Below are positions 9,030 through 17,397 of a DNA stretch of 58,951 nucleotides, in pieces. Source of the stretch: Planctomycetota bacterium. Lineage in GTDB: Bacteria > Planctomycetota > Planctomycetia > Planctomycetales > Planctomycetaceae. The notes under the pieces were generated by a model. It was given only the letters and a program-made list of their open reading frames with translations, did no database searches and was not told where the DNA came from. Each line of letters starts with the position of its first letter. Positions within the stretch are counted from its first letter, which is position 1. Where the stretch lies: the NCBI GenBank assembly GCA_027623235.1, contig JAQBVJ010000032.1:1-58951 (forward strand), given 5' to 3'. A program made the translations under genes and the position numbers.

Positions 9030-9260
9030 ATGATCTCAAAAGAATCTGTCACCGATGCAGCGCTCGCTTTGCCTGATGCTGACCGTGCCGCTCTCGCCCA
9101 GACACTGATCGACAGCCTTTCGGATTCCGAGAAAAAGAGCATCGACGACGCCTGGATCGATGAATGCAAAAACAGGCTGGCAGCCTTTCGGAATGGCGAA
9201 ATCGGCTCAGTTGACGCAATTGACGTGTTTGCCTTAACGGATCAGGAAGTCAGCGAGTGA
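9030..9260 (+). CDS. Addiction-module antitoxin (RelB/StbD-type, TIGR02574-like)
   Basis: A 76-residue protein typical of the antitoxin paired with ParE/RelE toxins: ALALPDADRAALAQTLIDSL is the family core, with an acidic tail (DAWIDECKNRLAAFRNGEIG, VDAIDVFALTDQEVSE) that would wrap the toxin. The ATG at 9030 has AGGAG 6 bases upstream; longer upstream readings run into the preceding terminator and are rejected. Its last four bases overlap the toxin start (ATGA), so the pair is translationally coupled. It would neutralise the toxin and probably autorepress the operon. Confidence 0.88.
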   Translation: MISKESVTDAALALPDADRAALAQTLIDSLSDSEKKSIDDAWIDECKNRLAAFRNGEIGSVDAIDVFALTDQEVSE

Positions 9261-9549
9261 CCGTCCGATTTCTTACGCCGGCACGAGACGAATTTACCGC
9301 CACCGTTTCGTGGTATGACGAACGCGAGCCTGGTCTTGGCGCTCGCTTCTCATCCGCTGTGCAGGCGACAGTCCGCCGGATTCGTGCTGATCCGAAAAGT
9401 TATGAATCCCTCAGCAATTCGTTTTACCGTTGCCGAGTGTCCAACTGTCCTTACGCGGTTGTCTATTCAATCGATGCTGATGCATTTTGATCGTGGCCGT
9501 GATGCACCTTCATCGGCGGCCAGGGTATTGGCGGGACAGGATCGAATGA
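9257..9549 (+). pseudogene. ParE/RelE-family toxin, frameshifted near its C terminus
   Basis: The first 77 residues (MTVRFLTPARDEF, VSWYDEREPGLGARFSSAVQ, YAVVYSIDADAF) are a standard ParE-type toxin, but the frame closes at TGA 9488-9490. Just upstream is a run of four T (9485-9488). If one T were added, translation would continue LIVAVMHLHRRPGYWRDRIE to TGA 9547-9549, giving a 97-residue protein with the family's normal C terminus. So a single-base loss has removed the last strand. As written it is probably inactive or weak. A sequencing error in the T run is the main alternative. Confidence 0.85.
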
Positions 9550-9585
9550 AAAGCCCGGCCAGCGTTGGCCGGGCTTGTTGTTTTT
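9550..9585 (+). terminator. Terminator shared by the toxin and the convergent sulfatase
   Basis: The stem AAGCCCGGCCA/TTGGCCGGGCTT spans 9550-9575 and is followed by a T-rich tract to 9585. A-rich sequence on the other side allows it to work on the minus strand too, where a sulfatase ends at 9603. Nearly identical to the hairpin at 8941. Confidence 0.85.
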
Positions 9586-9602
9586 CCTGAGCGGTTTCGA
9601 AT

Positions 9603-11372
9603 TCAATTCTTTCTGACGTACGCGTAGTACGCCCCGTAAACTGTCCCGTCGTCTGCGACGAACCGCGCCGAAAGGCGCGTTCGGCCAGCCTTCAGCGGCA
9701 GCGCGAAAATCACGGAATGGGTTCCGGCTTTGACCGGTTCGGACTCCGCTTTCTGATCGCCGATTTCGATCTCCGCCTTGACGATTGTCAGCGGTTTGCC
9801 GGGGCGTGCCCGGTAGGGGGACACTCCGGGAACGTCGGCGCCGGGAGGCAGAGCTGCATCAAGTGTCTTCTTCGACTCCTTCGGCCAGCGGCGGATTTCG
9901 ATTTCGTACGTGCCGTCCTCGACGACGTTGACGTTCCAGAAACCGGTGTTGGCTTTGCCCGTCATTCCGGCTCGAACCGAGGCCTGGTTCCACGGCGTTG
10001 AGCCTGTCGTGATCCAGTCGTGGCACGTGAGCGTCGCGGGGTTTTCGGCCGGGTGGCCGAGGTAAATCGCCGCGTCCTGTTTGAACGTCGGTTCGAGTTC
10101 CGTCCACCAGTCGTCGTAGAACTTCGTGAGTCTCTTTGCGACGGCGGGATGATCTGCCGCGACGTTCTTCTTCTGACCGGGGTCGGCTTTGATGTCATAA
10201 AGTTCTTTGCCATTGTTGAGCCGCCACTGCGTTGTCATGACGGCACTCTTCCGCCACTTGATCGGATCCTTCACCCGCTGCGAATCCGTCACCAGGATGC
10301 GGTCCGGCCCGGTTTCTTCCTCGATGCCGCGCAGTGGATTGACGAGGCTCAGGCCGTCGAACTTCACACTTTTCGGAGTCGGCACGTCACACAGTTCGGC
10401 CAGCGTCGGGACGACATCCACGTACGAGGTGATCTGCTCGACATCGCGACCGCCCGTGAGGTCTCCCTTCGGCCAGTGGATGAAAAACGGAACGCGGTGT
10501 CCGCCGTCGTACTCGCTGCCTTTTGCACCTCGCATCCCCGCGTTGAACACGCCGCTGCCGCTTGAGGTTCCGTTGTCGGTTGTGAAAATGAAGATGGTGT
10601 TTTCGGTAAGGCCTTCTTCATCGAGAAACTTTCTCATCGCGCCGACGTTCTGATCGATGTTCGCGATCATGCCGTAAAAGTTGGCGAGGTTGACGTTCTG
10701 GTCGGCGTACGGCTTGCTGAATTCCTCGGGCGAGTGCATCGGCCCGTGCGGAGCATTCGTCGCGACGTAAGCAAAGAACGGCTTGCCGGCTTTCTTCTGA
10801 GATTTAATGAACGTCTTCGCGTAGTCGAAAAAGACGTCCGTGCAGAAACCCTTGACGGCTTCCGGCTTCGAGTTGTGAAAGTAGCTGCCGTCGAAGTAGG
10901 CGTTGTCCCAGAAGTCCGGCGTCTGCCCGACTCCGCCGCCACCGTGCCGCAGCACCTCAGTGAAGCCGCGATCCTCAGGTCGGAATGGGTAGTTGTCGCC
11001 CAGGTGCCACTTGCCGAACATGCCGGTCGCGTAGCCGCCGTCTTTGAAAATCTGCCCGATCGTGACCTCATTCTCACGCAGCATCGATCGACCCATGATC
11101 GTGTGCCACACGCCGGTCCGGTTCGTCCAGTGACCGGTGAGGAGCGCACTGCGCGTCGGCGAGCAGGTCGGCGCGACGTGGTAGTCCTTCAGCCGAACGG
11201 ACTCGCCGTACAGCTTGTCGATGTTCGGCGTTTTGAGAACCGGGTTGCCGTGACAGCCCAGGTCGCCGTAACCCTGGTCATCGGTCATCACAAGCACGAC
11301 GTTTGGCTTCGCGGCCAGTGTCACGTTCAGTGCGGCGGCGAGTACGAATGCAGCCAGAAGAAGATGTCTCAT
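9603..11372 (-). CDS. Arylsulfatase with C-terminal extension
   Basis: A 589-residue sulfatase, hydrolysing sulfate esters, probably of polysaccharides. Signal peptide at residues 1-20 (LLLAAFVLAAALNVTLAA). The metal site starts at VVLVMTDDQGYGD; the signature CSPTRSALLTG has Cys70, the residue converted to formylglycine. GKWHLGD and FTTDNGTSSG supply further active-site residues. A C-terminal region of about 130 residues (from HPAENPATLTC) is a beta-rich extension seen in some planctomycete sulfatases. The ATG at 11372 starts the signal peptide. No anaerobic or FGE maturase gene is in the window. Confidence 0.93.
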   Translation of the reverse strand: MRHLLLAAFVLAAALNVTLAAKPNVVLVMTDDQGYGDLGCHGNPVLKTPNIDKLYGESVRLKDYHVAPTCSPTRSALLTGHWTNRTGVWHTIMGRSMLRENEVTIGQIFKDGGYATGMFGKWHLGDNYPFRPEDRGFTEVLRHGGGGVGQTPDFWDNAYFDGSYFHNSKPEAVKGFCTDVFFDYAKTFIKSQKKAGKPFFAYVATNAPHGPMHSPEEFSKPYADQNVNLANFYGMIANIDQNVGAMRKFLDEEGLTENTIFIFTTDNGTSSGSGVFNAGMRGAKGSEYDGGHRVPFFIHWPKGDLTGGRDVEQITSYVDVVPTLAELCDVPTPKSVKFDGLSLVNPLRGIEEETGPDRILVTDSQRVKDPIKWRKSAVMTTQWRLNNGKELYDIKADPGQKKNVAADHPAVAKRLTKFYDDWWTELEPTFKQDAAIYLGHPAENPATLTCHDWITTGSTPWNQASVRAGMTGKANTGFWNVNVVEDGTYEIEIRRWPKESKKTLDAALPPGADVPGVSPYRARPGKPLTIVKAEIEIGDQKAESEPVKAGTHSVIFALPLKAGRTRLSARFVADDGTVYGAYYAYVRKN

Positions 11373-11407
11373 GAGTTGTCCTTGTCGATTCGTTTCTGCG
11401 AGGCAGT

Positions 11408-11447
11408 CTTTGCGCTGAGTGACACGCCTTTGCGCTGAGTGACACGC
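11408..11447. repeat. Perfect 20-base tandem duplication upstream of the sulfatase
   Basis: The unit CTTTGCGCTGAGTGACACGC occurs twice head to tail (11408-11427 and 11428-11447), between the divergent sulfatase (start 11372) and glycoside-hydrolase (start 11532) genes. It may be a duplicated regulatory site or a replication-slippage product. Confidence 0.8.
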
Positions 11448-11531
11448 GTATCCCGTTTGCGGTTTGAGGAGCACGCCCGTCTGCACGTATAGTTGCGGAC
11501 TGGCCGCAATTTCCAAGCCACGGAGTCCTCA

Positions 11532-13337
11532 ATGTCGTTTTTCGATCGAACCCAGTCGTCTCGAATCCTCGCGCTGACGGCACTGACAGCAGTTCTTGCC
11601 GCAGCTCCACCGGCCAGTGCGGAGCCGATCCGTGTCGAGATCCGCCAGACAGGCGAGTCGTGGCAACTGCTCCGCGGCGGGGAGGCGTACTACGTGAAGG
11701 GGGCCGGCGGCGACGGCTCAAAGAAACTCCTCGCCGAGTGCAGCGGGAACTCGTTCCGGACCTGGGGAGTCGACGACAAAACGGAATCGCTGCTCGACGA
11801 AGCACAACGGCTCGGGCTGACAGTCACCGTCGGCATCTGGCTTGGACACGAGCGACACGGGTTCAATTATTCGAGCCTCGACCAGATCGCCGCTCAAACG
11901 AAAGCCGTGCGGGAAGCGGTCCTGAAATTCAAAGACCATCCGGCGGTGCTGTGCTGGGCACTCGGCAACGAGATGGAAGGCGACGGGAACAACGCGGCGG
12001 TGTGGTCTCACATCGAGTCGCTCGCGGTAATGGTGAAGAAGCTGGACCCGAACCATCCGACGATGACCGTCGTTGCGGAAATCGGCGGCCGCAAAGTCGA
12101 GGCCATTCACACGCTGTGTCCGAGCCTCGACCTGGTCGGCATCAACTCGTACGGCGGAGTTCGTTCCCTCCCCGAGCGATACCGCAAAGCCGGCGGCACG
12201 AAGCCGTACGTCGTCACCGAGTTCGGGCCGAACGGTGTCTGGGAGATCCCGAAGAATTCTCTGGGCACGGTTGATGAGCCATCGAGTTCCGCCAAAGCGG
12301 CGACGTATCGGCAGGCGTACCAGGCACTGAAAACCGATTCGAAATTGTGCCTGGGTTCGTACGCCTTCACGTGGGGTTTCAAGCAGGAAGCGACGGCGAC
12401 ATGGTTCGGGCTGCTGCTGCCCGACGGAAATCGGCTCGCGGGCGTCGACGAGCTGACAGCACTCTGGAGTGGCTCGGCCCCGAAGAATCTTTGTCCGCAG
12501 ATCGAGTCGCTGGCTCTCTCGGTGAGTCAGGCAAAATCCGGCGCGACGATCAAAGCCACGCTGAAGGCAGCCGATCCGGAAGGCGGCAAGCTGACCGTGA
12601 AATGGGTGCTCGCCGAGGATGCTCAGCAGTTTGTGACGGGCGGCGACTTCCAGGTCGCGCCGCCGGAATTCGCGAAAGCGATCGTGGCCTCCAGCCTCAC
12701 CGGTGCCGAGGTTCGGCTGCCGGAATTCGGCGGTCTGCACCGGCTTTACGTTTACGTTGCCGATTCGTCCGGCGGAGCTGCGACGGCCAACGTGCCGATT
12801 CAGGTCGACGGTCCCGCCCGGTTTCGACGCGGCAGCAAGGCGGAACTGCCGCTGCTCATCGCCGGCGAGGCGGGTGAGAAGGAACCCTTTGCCGCGTCCG
12901 GTTACATGGGCAACACAACGGCCATCGCGATGGATGAGAAGTGCCAGGAGAATCCTCACACCGGTAAAACGTGTCTCAAGGTGACCTACAAAGAACCCGA
13001 CGGCTGGGGCGGAGTCGTGTGGCAGAACCCGGCCAGCGACTGGGGAGACCTCGCCGGCGGCCTGGACCTCACCGGAGCAAAGCGGCTTCGCTTTTTCGCT
13101 CGCGGTTCGGAAGGGGGCGAGAAAGTCAAATTCGGCTTCGGCCTGATCGGCCGCGAAAAAAAATACTTCGACACAACGAAGGCCGAGCAGGAATTCACGC
13201 TCACGTCCGAGTGGAAGGAATACTCGTTCGACCTGGCCGACCGCGATCTTTCGCGGATCAAGACAGGCTTTACGTGGGTTCTGGGGGCTTCCGGCAAGCC
13301 GGTTGTCTTCTATCTTGACGATGTGAAGTTCGAGTAA
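11532..13337 (+). CDS. Glycoside-hydrolase-like protein, clan A type, with C-terminal beta domain
   Basis: A 601-residue secreted protein with a signal peptide (cleavage near residue 30, PASA-EPI). Residues 45-330 form a (beta/alpha)8 domain like GH2/GH5 enzymes: NSFRTWGVDD, then WALGNEMEGD with Glu147 as likely acid/base and YVVTEFGPNG with Glu230 as likely nucleophile. Residues 340-430 look like a Fn3/PKD-type spacer, and 440-601 like a carbohydrate-binding jelly roll (GGLDLTGAKRLRFFARG, FYLDDVKFE). It should act on an external glycan; the linkage cannot be told. It is divergent from a sulfatase, consistent with joint use of a sulfated polysaccharide. Confidence 0.85.
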   Translation: MSFFDRTQSSRILALTALTAVLAAAPPASAEPIRVEIRQTGESWQLLRGGEAYYVKGAGGDGSKKLLAECSGNSFRTWGVDDKTESLLDEAQRLGLTVTVGIWLGHERHGFNYSSLDQIAAQTKAVREAVLKFKDHPAVLCWALGNEMEGDGNNAAVWSHIESLAVMVKKLDPNHPTMTVVAEIGGRKVEAIHTLCPSLDLVGINSYGGVRSLPERYRKAGGTKPYVVTEFGPNGVWEIPKNSLGTVDEPSSSAKAATYRQAYQALKTDSKLCLGSYAFTWGFKQEATATWFGLLLPDGNRLAGVDELTALWSGSAPKNLCPQIESLALSVSQAKSGATIKATLKAADPEGGKLTVKWVLAEDAQQFVTGGDFQVAPPEFAKAIVASSLTGAEVRLPEFGGLHRLYVYVADSSGGAATANVPIQVDGPARFRRGSKAELPLLIAGEAGEKEPFAASGYMGNTTAIAMDEKCQENPHTGKTCLKVTYKEPDGWGGVVWQNPASDWGDLAGGLDLTGAKRLRFFARGSEGGEKVKFGFGLIGREKKYFDTTKAEQEFTLTSEWKEYSFDLADRDLSRIKTGFTWVLGASGKPVVFYLDDVKFE

Positions 13338-13401
13338 GATCACACTGCCATCTGGCGAATTTGATCTCAACCTGAGTCAGACAATTTCTGGAGCACCAGA
13401 C

Positions 13402-14199
13402 ATGACGCGAATTTCGAAATACGCAGCCGCGCTGCTGCTTGCCGTTTCAGCGGTAGTCGGCTGTAACACAGCCGACGAGACCACTGTCGTCCCGCCGCTC
13501 AGCGAGGCGGGTGACGACATCGCGTCGCCCGGTTCTCCCGCACTGTCGGAACAGCCGGGACAGACTCAGGTCGCCGACGTAACGGGAGCGGATTCGAATG
13601 GCAAAAAAGAGCTGGAAGCCACCGTCTCCGTCGTTGCTCAATCAACTAAGAAAAAAGTAGAGACGGCGACTTTCGGTTCGGGTTGTTTCTGGTGTGTCGA
13701 GGCCGTGTTTGAATTGCTGGACGGAGTCGAGTCCGTCGAGTCCGGCTACTGCAACGGCAGCGTGCCGAATCCCTCTTACGAGGATGTCTGCACGGGGCGG
13801 ACCGGACATGCGGAGGTCATTCGCCTGACCTATGACCCGTCAGTCATTTCGTTTGAAGAACTGCTCGAAGTCTTCTGGAATTCACACGACCCGACGACTC
13901 TGAACCAGCAGGGAGCGGATTACGGCACGCAGTACCGCTCCGGCGTCTACTACCACAGCGAGGACCAGAAGCAGCTGGCGCTGGCCTATAAGAAGAAGCT
14001 CAACGATGAAAAAGTCTTTGACGATCCGGTGGTCACCGAGGTCGTAAAGGCCGCTGAGTTTTATCCGGCTGAGGATTATCATCAGGACTATTTCACGCTG
14101 AATCCCACAAAAGGCTATTGCCGGGCCGTGATCAATCCGAAGGTCGACAAGGTCCGCAAAGTTTTCGCCGACAAACTGAAACCCGGCCTCAAAAAATAA
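13402..14199 (+). CDS. msrA: Peptide methionine-S-sulfoxide reductase MsrA, lipoprotein form
   Basis: A 265-residue MsrA with a lipoprotein leader: lipobox VVGC with Cys21, then a Ser/Thr/Pro-rich spacer of about 65 residues. The catalytic domain starts at VETATFGSGCFWC; Cys95 is the nucleophile that reduces methionine-S-sulfoxide. SGYCNGSVPNPSYEDVCTG, YHSEDQ and YHQDYF are family blocks, and a candidate resolving Cys lies in KGYCRAVI. Membrane anchoring implies repair of oxidised envelope proteins. ispH follows 35 bases later on the same strand. Confidence 0.93.
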   Translation: MTRISKYAAALLLAVSAVVGCNTADETTVVPPLSEAGDDIASPGSPALSEQPGQTQVADVTGADSNGKKELEATVSVVAQSTKKKVETATFGSGCFWCVEAVFELLDGVESVESGYCNGSVPNPSYEDVCTGRTGHAEVIRLTYDPSVISFEELLEVFWNSHDPTTLNQQGADYGTQYRSGVYYHSEDQKQLALAYKKKLNDEKVFDDPVVTEVVKAAEFYPAEDYHQDYFTLNPTKGYCRAVINPKVDKVRKVFADKLKPGLKK

Positions 14200-14234
14200 T
14201 CCGTCGCCCGTTCGATCACTTTTGAAATTCGATC

Positions 14235-15170
14235 ATGAAAATTCTGCTGGCAAATCCTCGCGGCTTCTGCGCGGGCGTCAACATGGCCATCGAGTGTCTC
14301 GACGAGGCCATTCGGCGTTTCGGCACGAACATCTACGTCTACCACGAGATCGTTCATAACCGTTACGTCGTGGAGCGTTTTACCCGGCAGGGTGTCAAGT
14401 TCGTCAACGGCGTGAGCGAAGTCCCGGAGGGCTCGATCCTGCTCTTCAGTGCTCACGGTGTCTCGCCGGAGATCCGTCAGCAGTCGAAGGAGAGAAAGCT
14501 GCACACGATCGACGCGACATGCCCGCTCGTCACGAAGGTTCATATTGAGGCTGTTCGTTACGCGCGGGACGGCTTCAATATCGTGCTGATCGGGCACGAG
14601 GGACACGACGAAGTCATCGGCACGATGGGCGAGGCTCCAGAGAGTATTACGCTGGTTGAGTCGCCCGAAGATGTCGACCGGCTGACCTTTACGCAGGATG
14701 ACCGCATCGCATATCTGACTCAGACGACGCTCAGCGTCAGCGAAGCGGAGGCGGTGATCTCGCGACTGAAGGAGCGATACCCTCAAATCGAATCGCCCCC
14801 GAAAGAAGACATCTGCTACGCGACCACGAACCGGCAGGAAGCAGTGTCGACACTCACTCAGCAGGCCGACGTCGTCGTGGTTCTTGGCAGTCAGAACAGC
14901 TCGAACAGCCGTCGCCTGATGGAGATCGGCGAGTCACTCGGTAAGCGATCGTTCCTTGTGGACAGCGTCGCTGAGTTGCCGGTCGACTCGTTCACCGGGG
15001 AAGAAAACGTGCTGATCACGGCCGGGGCCAGTGCGCCGGAAGTCGTCGTCGAGGAGTGCATCGAGACCCTTGTGAAGCGGTTCGGAGCGGAAGTAGAGTC
15101 AATTGTGATTCGGGAAGAGCACGTCAGCTTTCCGCTTCCCAAAGAGCTGCGACTAATGACGGTCGACTGA
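14235..15170 (+). CDS. ispH: 4-hydroxy-3-methylbut-2-enyl diphosphate reductase IspH
   Basis: A 311-residue IspH, the last step of the MEP isoprenoid pathway, making IPP and DMAPP from HMBPP. The cluster cysteines are Cys12 (RGFCAGV), Cys96 (DATCPLVTKVH) and Cys194 (ICYATTNRQ). Substrate residues His41, His74, His124 and Glu126 (GHEGHDEV) and the SQNSSNS diphosphate site are all present. Length is normal. It is between msrA and a rhomboid-like gene on the same strand. Cytoplasmic. Confidence 0.97.
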   Translation: MKILLANPRGFCAGVNMAIECLDEAIRRFGTNIYVYHEIVHNRYVVERFTRQGVKFVNGVSEVPEGSILLFSAHGVSPEIRQQSKERKLHTIDATCPLVTKVHIEAVRYARDGFNIVLIGHEGHDEVIGTMGEAPESITLVESPEDVDRLTFTQDDRIAYLTQTTLSVSEAEAVISRLKERYPQIESPPKEDICYATTNRQEAVSTLTQQADVVVVLGSQNSSNSRRLMEIGESLGKRSFLVDSVAELPVDSFTGEENVLITAGASAPEVVVEECIETLVKRFGAEVESIVIREEHVSFPLPKELRLMTVD

Positions 15171-15205
15171 AATCCGCAAGAACACGCTTCCGATTGGACG
15201 CTGCG

Positions 15206-15997
15206 ATGTCCCCGCTGGACTGGCTTGAAAAACGCATTCGCCCGATCGCCATTCCCTATCTGACTCAGATCATTATCGCCGGTCAGGTTGCGTGTTTTGT
15301 CATACGGGAAGTGAATCCTCTCGCCGCAGACCGGGCTGTGCTGATTCCTCAGCTCGTTTTAGATGGCGAATACTGGCGTGTCATTTCCTTTCCGTTTCAC
15401 GCATTCGCCGAAAACATCTTCCTGTTTCTCATTGGAATGTGGGCGTTGTATTTCATCGGGTCGACGCTGGAATCTCTCTGGGGAACCTCGCGGTACAACC
15501 TTTATCTGCTCGTTGGATATTTGGTTTCCGTCGCGGCTGGATTTATCTATCCGGACCGGGTTGTTTCCAACATGTTTATTGGGACTTCAGTCTTTCTGGC
15601 GTTCGCTGTCTATTTTCCGGAGATGGTCTTTCGCATCTTCCTGATCGTCCCTGTGAAGGCGAAGTGGTGCGCCGCTTTGACTCTGGGGATCCTCAGCATC
15701 AACTTCATTACCGGCGAGGCACCAGCAAGAGTGTCGATCGCCGCCGGCATGGCAAACTTTCTACTGTTCTTCGGCTCGACAATTGTCGGACGACTGCGAA
15801 AGGCGCAGCGGACGGCGACCGATCAGGCAATCCGGCATCGAGAGAGTCAGCGGGCGTTTCACGAGTGTGCGATGTGTGGCCGCACGGACAAGACGAATCC
15901 CAATCTGGAATTTCGCTACTGCAGCAAGTGCTCAGGAAATCCGTGCTACTGTGAGGACCACATTGGCGAGCATCCTCACGTCACGGACGCGGCGTAG
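15206..15997 (+). CDS. Rhomboid-like membrane protein without catalytic residues, zinc-ribbon-like tail
   Basis: A 263-residue protein with about six hydrophobic helices in residues 12-195. The architecture (DGEYWRVISFPFHAFAENIF, then GSTLESLWGTSRYN) is that of rhomboid/Der1-like proteins. The expected GxSG is replaced by GTSVFLAF and no His is seen in the helix SIAAGMANFLLFFG, so it is probably not a protease. The C terminus carries CAMC, CSKC and CYCEDHIGEHPH, a likely metal-binding module in the cytoplasm. ATG 15206 starts just before the first helix. Its 3' end overlaps convergent queG by 17 bases. Confidence 0.7.
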   Translation: MSPLDWLEKRIRPIAIPYLTQIIIAGQVACFVIREVNPLAADRAVLIPQLVLDGEYWRVISFPFHAFAENIFLFLIGMWALYFIGSTLESLWGTSRYNLYLLVGYLVSVAAGFIYPDRVVSNMFIGTSVFLAFAVYFPEMVFRIFLIVPVKAKWCAALTLGILSINFITGEAPARVSIAAGMANFLLFFGSTIVGRLRKAQRTATDQAIRHRESQRAFHECAMCGRTDKTNPNLEFRYCSKCSGNPCYCEDHIGEHPHVTDAA

Positions 15998-17237
15998 CGG
16001 TTGCCAGAGCGGCTTCGATTTCTCCGCGAACTGCCGGCGATGATTCCTGTTCGAGCCGCGCGTTCAGCCCGCGGACTGCGGTCTCACAGCCCAGTTGACC
16101 AAGAGCCCACGCGGCCGCTCCACGAATCAGTTCGTCCTGATCTTCGAGAGCACTTGCCAGCGCCGGGACAAATCGCAAGTCGCCCGAGTTTCCGGCAACG
16201 ATGGCGGCGTTGCGGAGCAGCCCGGATCTCCCCGGCCGAAACAGCGGCGTCCTGCGGTAGCGATCTCGAAATTCCGATTCGCTCAGCGAAAGCAGCTGAG
16301 TCAACGAGGCTGGCGTGAGTGTCTCGTCCCGCCGGAACTCATCAACCGTCGTCTCGGGTGCTTTGTGGTTCCACGGGCAAACGTCCTGACAGACGTCGCA
16401 GCCGAACAGCCAGTCGCCCATTCCCGTTCGCAGGTCGGCGGGAATCGGCTGGCCTCGCAGTTCGATCGTGAGGTACGAAATGCAGCGGGTCGCGTCGAGG
16501 ACGTACGGTTCCGGAAACGCGTCGGTCGGGCACGCCTCCAGGCAGCGCGTGCACGTTCCGCAGTGAGCCGTGTCGTGAGGCTGGTCGGGAGTCAGTTCGA
16601 CGTCAGTCAGGAGTGCTCCCAGAAAGAACCAGCTTCCCTCGCGCTTGTTGATCAGCATCGTGTTCTTGCCGAACCAGCCGAGCCCGGCGAGTCTCGCAAA
16701 GTCACGCTCCAGCAGCGGAGCCGTGTCCACGACCGGTCGCGTCCGGCAACCGGGCCGCATTTCGTGCAGGACGGCCGCCAGAGATTTCAGCCGCTTTTTC
16801 AGAACGTCGTGATAGTCGGCCGAACCGCTCGCGTATTTGGCGACACGTCCGGATGGGAGGTCGTGGCAAACAGAATCGGACGAACCCGTCCCTTCTCCCC
16901 CTTCGGGGGGAGAGGGGACGGCGGATGCGGCATCGGAGTGTCGCGATGTCGAATCCGCGTTTTGAGACGTCCGGTCGAGATAGTTCAGCCCGACAAGAAT
17001 GACGCTTCGCACTCCTGGCAGAACGTTTTCCGGATGAGCGTACGCGTCCTCGCGGCGAGGCATGTACGACATCTCGCCCGCAAAGCCCTGGCTCAGCCAG
17101 TTCTGGAGCGGCCCGAATCCGCCGGGAGCCACTGCCGGCGCGATCCCGACAAGCTCAAATCCAATCTCGCGAGCTTTTTTCCGCACAAACTGAGCAGGAT
17201 CTGCCGGGTTTTCGTGCTGTTCGGGGAGCTCGGACAT
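15981..17237 (-). CDS. queG: Epoxyqueuosine reductase QueG
   Basis: A 418-residue QueG, which reduces epoxyqueuosine to queuosine in tRNA using cobalamin and two 4Fe-4S clusters. The catalytic region VVDTAPLLERDFA is present (Asp171). Cluster cysteines lie at 226, 229, 232, 236 (CGTCTRCLEACP) and 252, 280, 283, 287 (CDVCQDVCPWN). The C terminus is HEAT-like (IRGAAAWALGQLG), as usual. Residues about 89-129 are a low-complexity insertion absent from typical QueG, encoded partly by a DNA palindrome. Start at ATG 17237. Confidence 0.93.
   Translation of the reverse strand: MSELPEQHENPADPAQFVRKKAREIGFELVGIAPAVAPGGFGPLQNWLSQGFAGEMSYMPRREDAYAHPENVLPGVRSVILVGLNYLDRTSQNADSTSRHSDAASAVPSPPEGGEGTGSSDSVCHDLPSGRVAKYASGSADYHDVLKKRLKSLAAVLHEMRPGCRTRPVVDTAPLLERDFARLAGLGWFGKNTMLINKREGSWFFLGALLTDVELTPDQPHDTAHCGTCTRCLEACPTDAFPEPYVLDATRCISYLTIELRGQPIPADLRTGMGDWLFGCDVCQDVCPWNHKAPETTVDEFRRDETLTPASLTQLLSLSESEFRDRYRRTPLFRPGRSGLLRNAAIVAGNSGDLRFVPALASALEDQDELIRGAAAWALGQLGCETAVRGLNARLEQESSPAVRGEIEAALATATPRP
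16887..16920. repeat. Palindromic repeat inside the queG coding region
   Basis: Arms 16887-16900 and 16907-16920 pair 13 of 14 with a 6-base loop. Read in the queG frame it encodes the run VPSPPEGGEGTG. Such C-rich/G-rich palindromes are normally intergenic; here one is carried inside a gene without breaking the frame. Confidence 0.75.
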
Positions 17238-17397
17238 TGACGTTCGGATTCCGCAGGACACACGCGCGAGGGGGCGGGTTTTCGGGTATAACGGCCGATC
17301 CGGCGTCGATGGCCTCGCCTGAAACTGCGGCCGCTTGCCGGTTCTTCAACTCAAGAGACAAGCAACCGCGTGATTGTCGCGCCAAGTGAGACTGCAG

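Noticed and set aside
9257..9549. Programmed frameshift in the toxin
   Set aside because: The A TTT TGA context does not give good -1 re-pairing; simple base loss or sequencing error is more likely.
11718..13370. 550-codon minus-strand open frame
   Set aside because: Shadow of the glycoside-hydrolase-like gene, whose motifs and signal peptide are clear on the plus strand.
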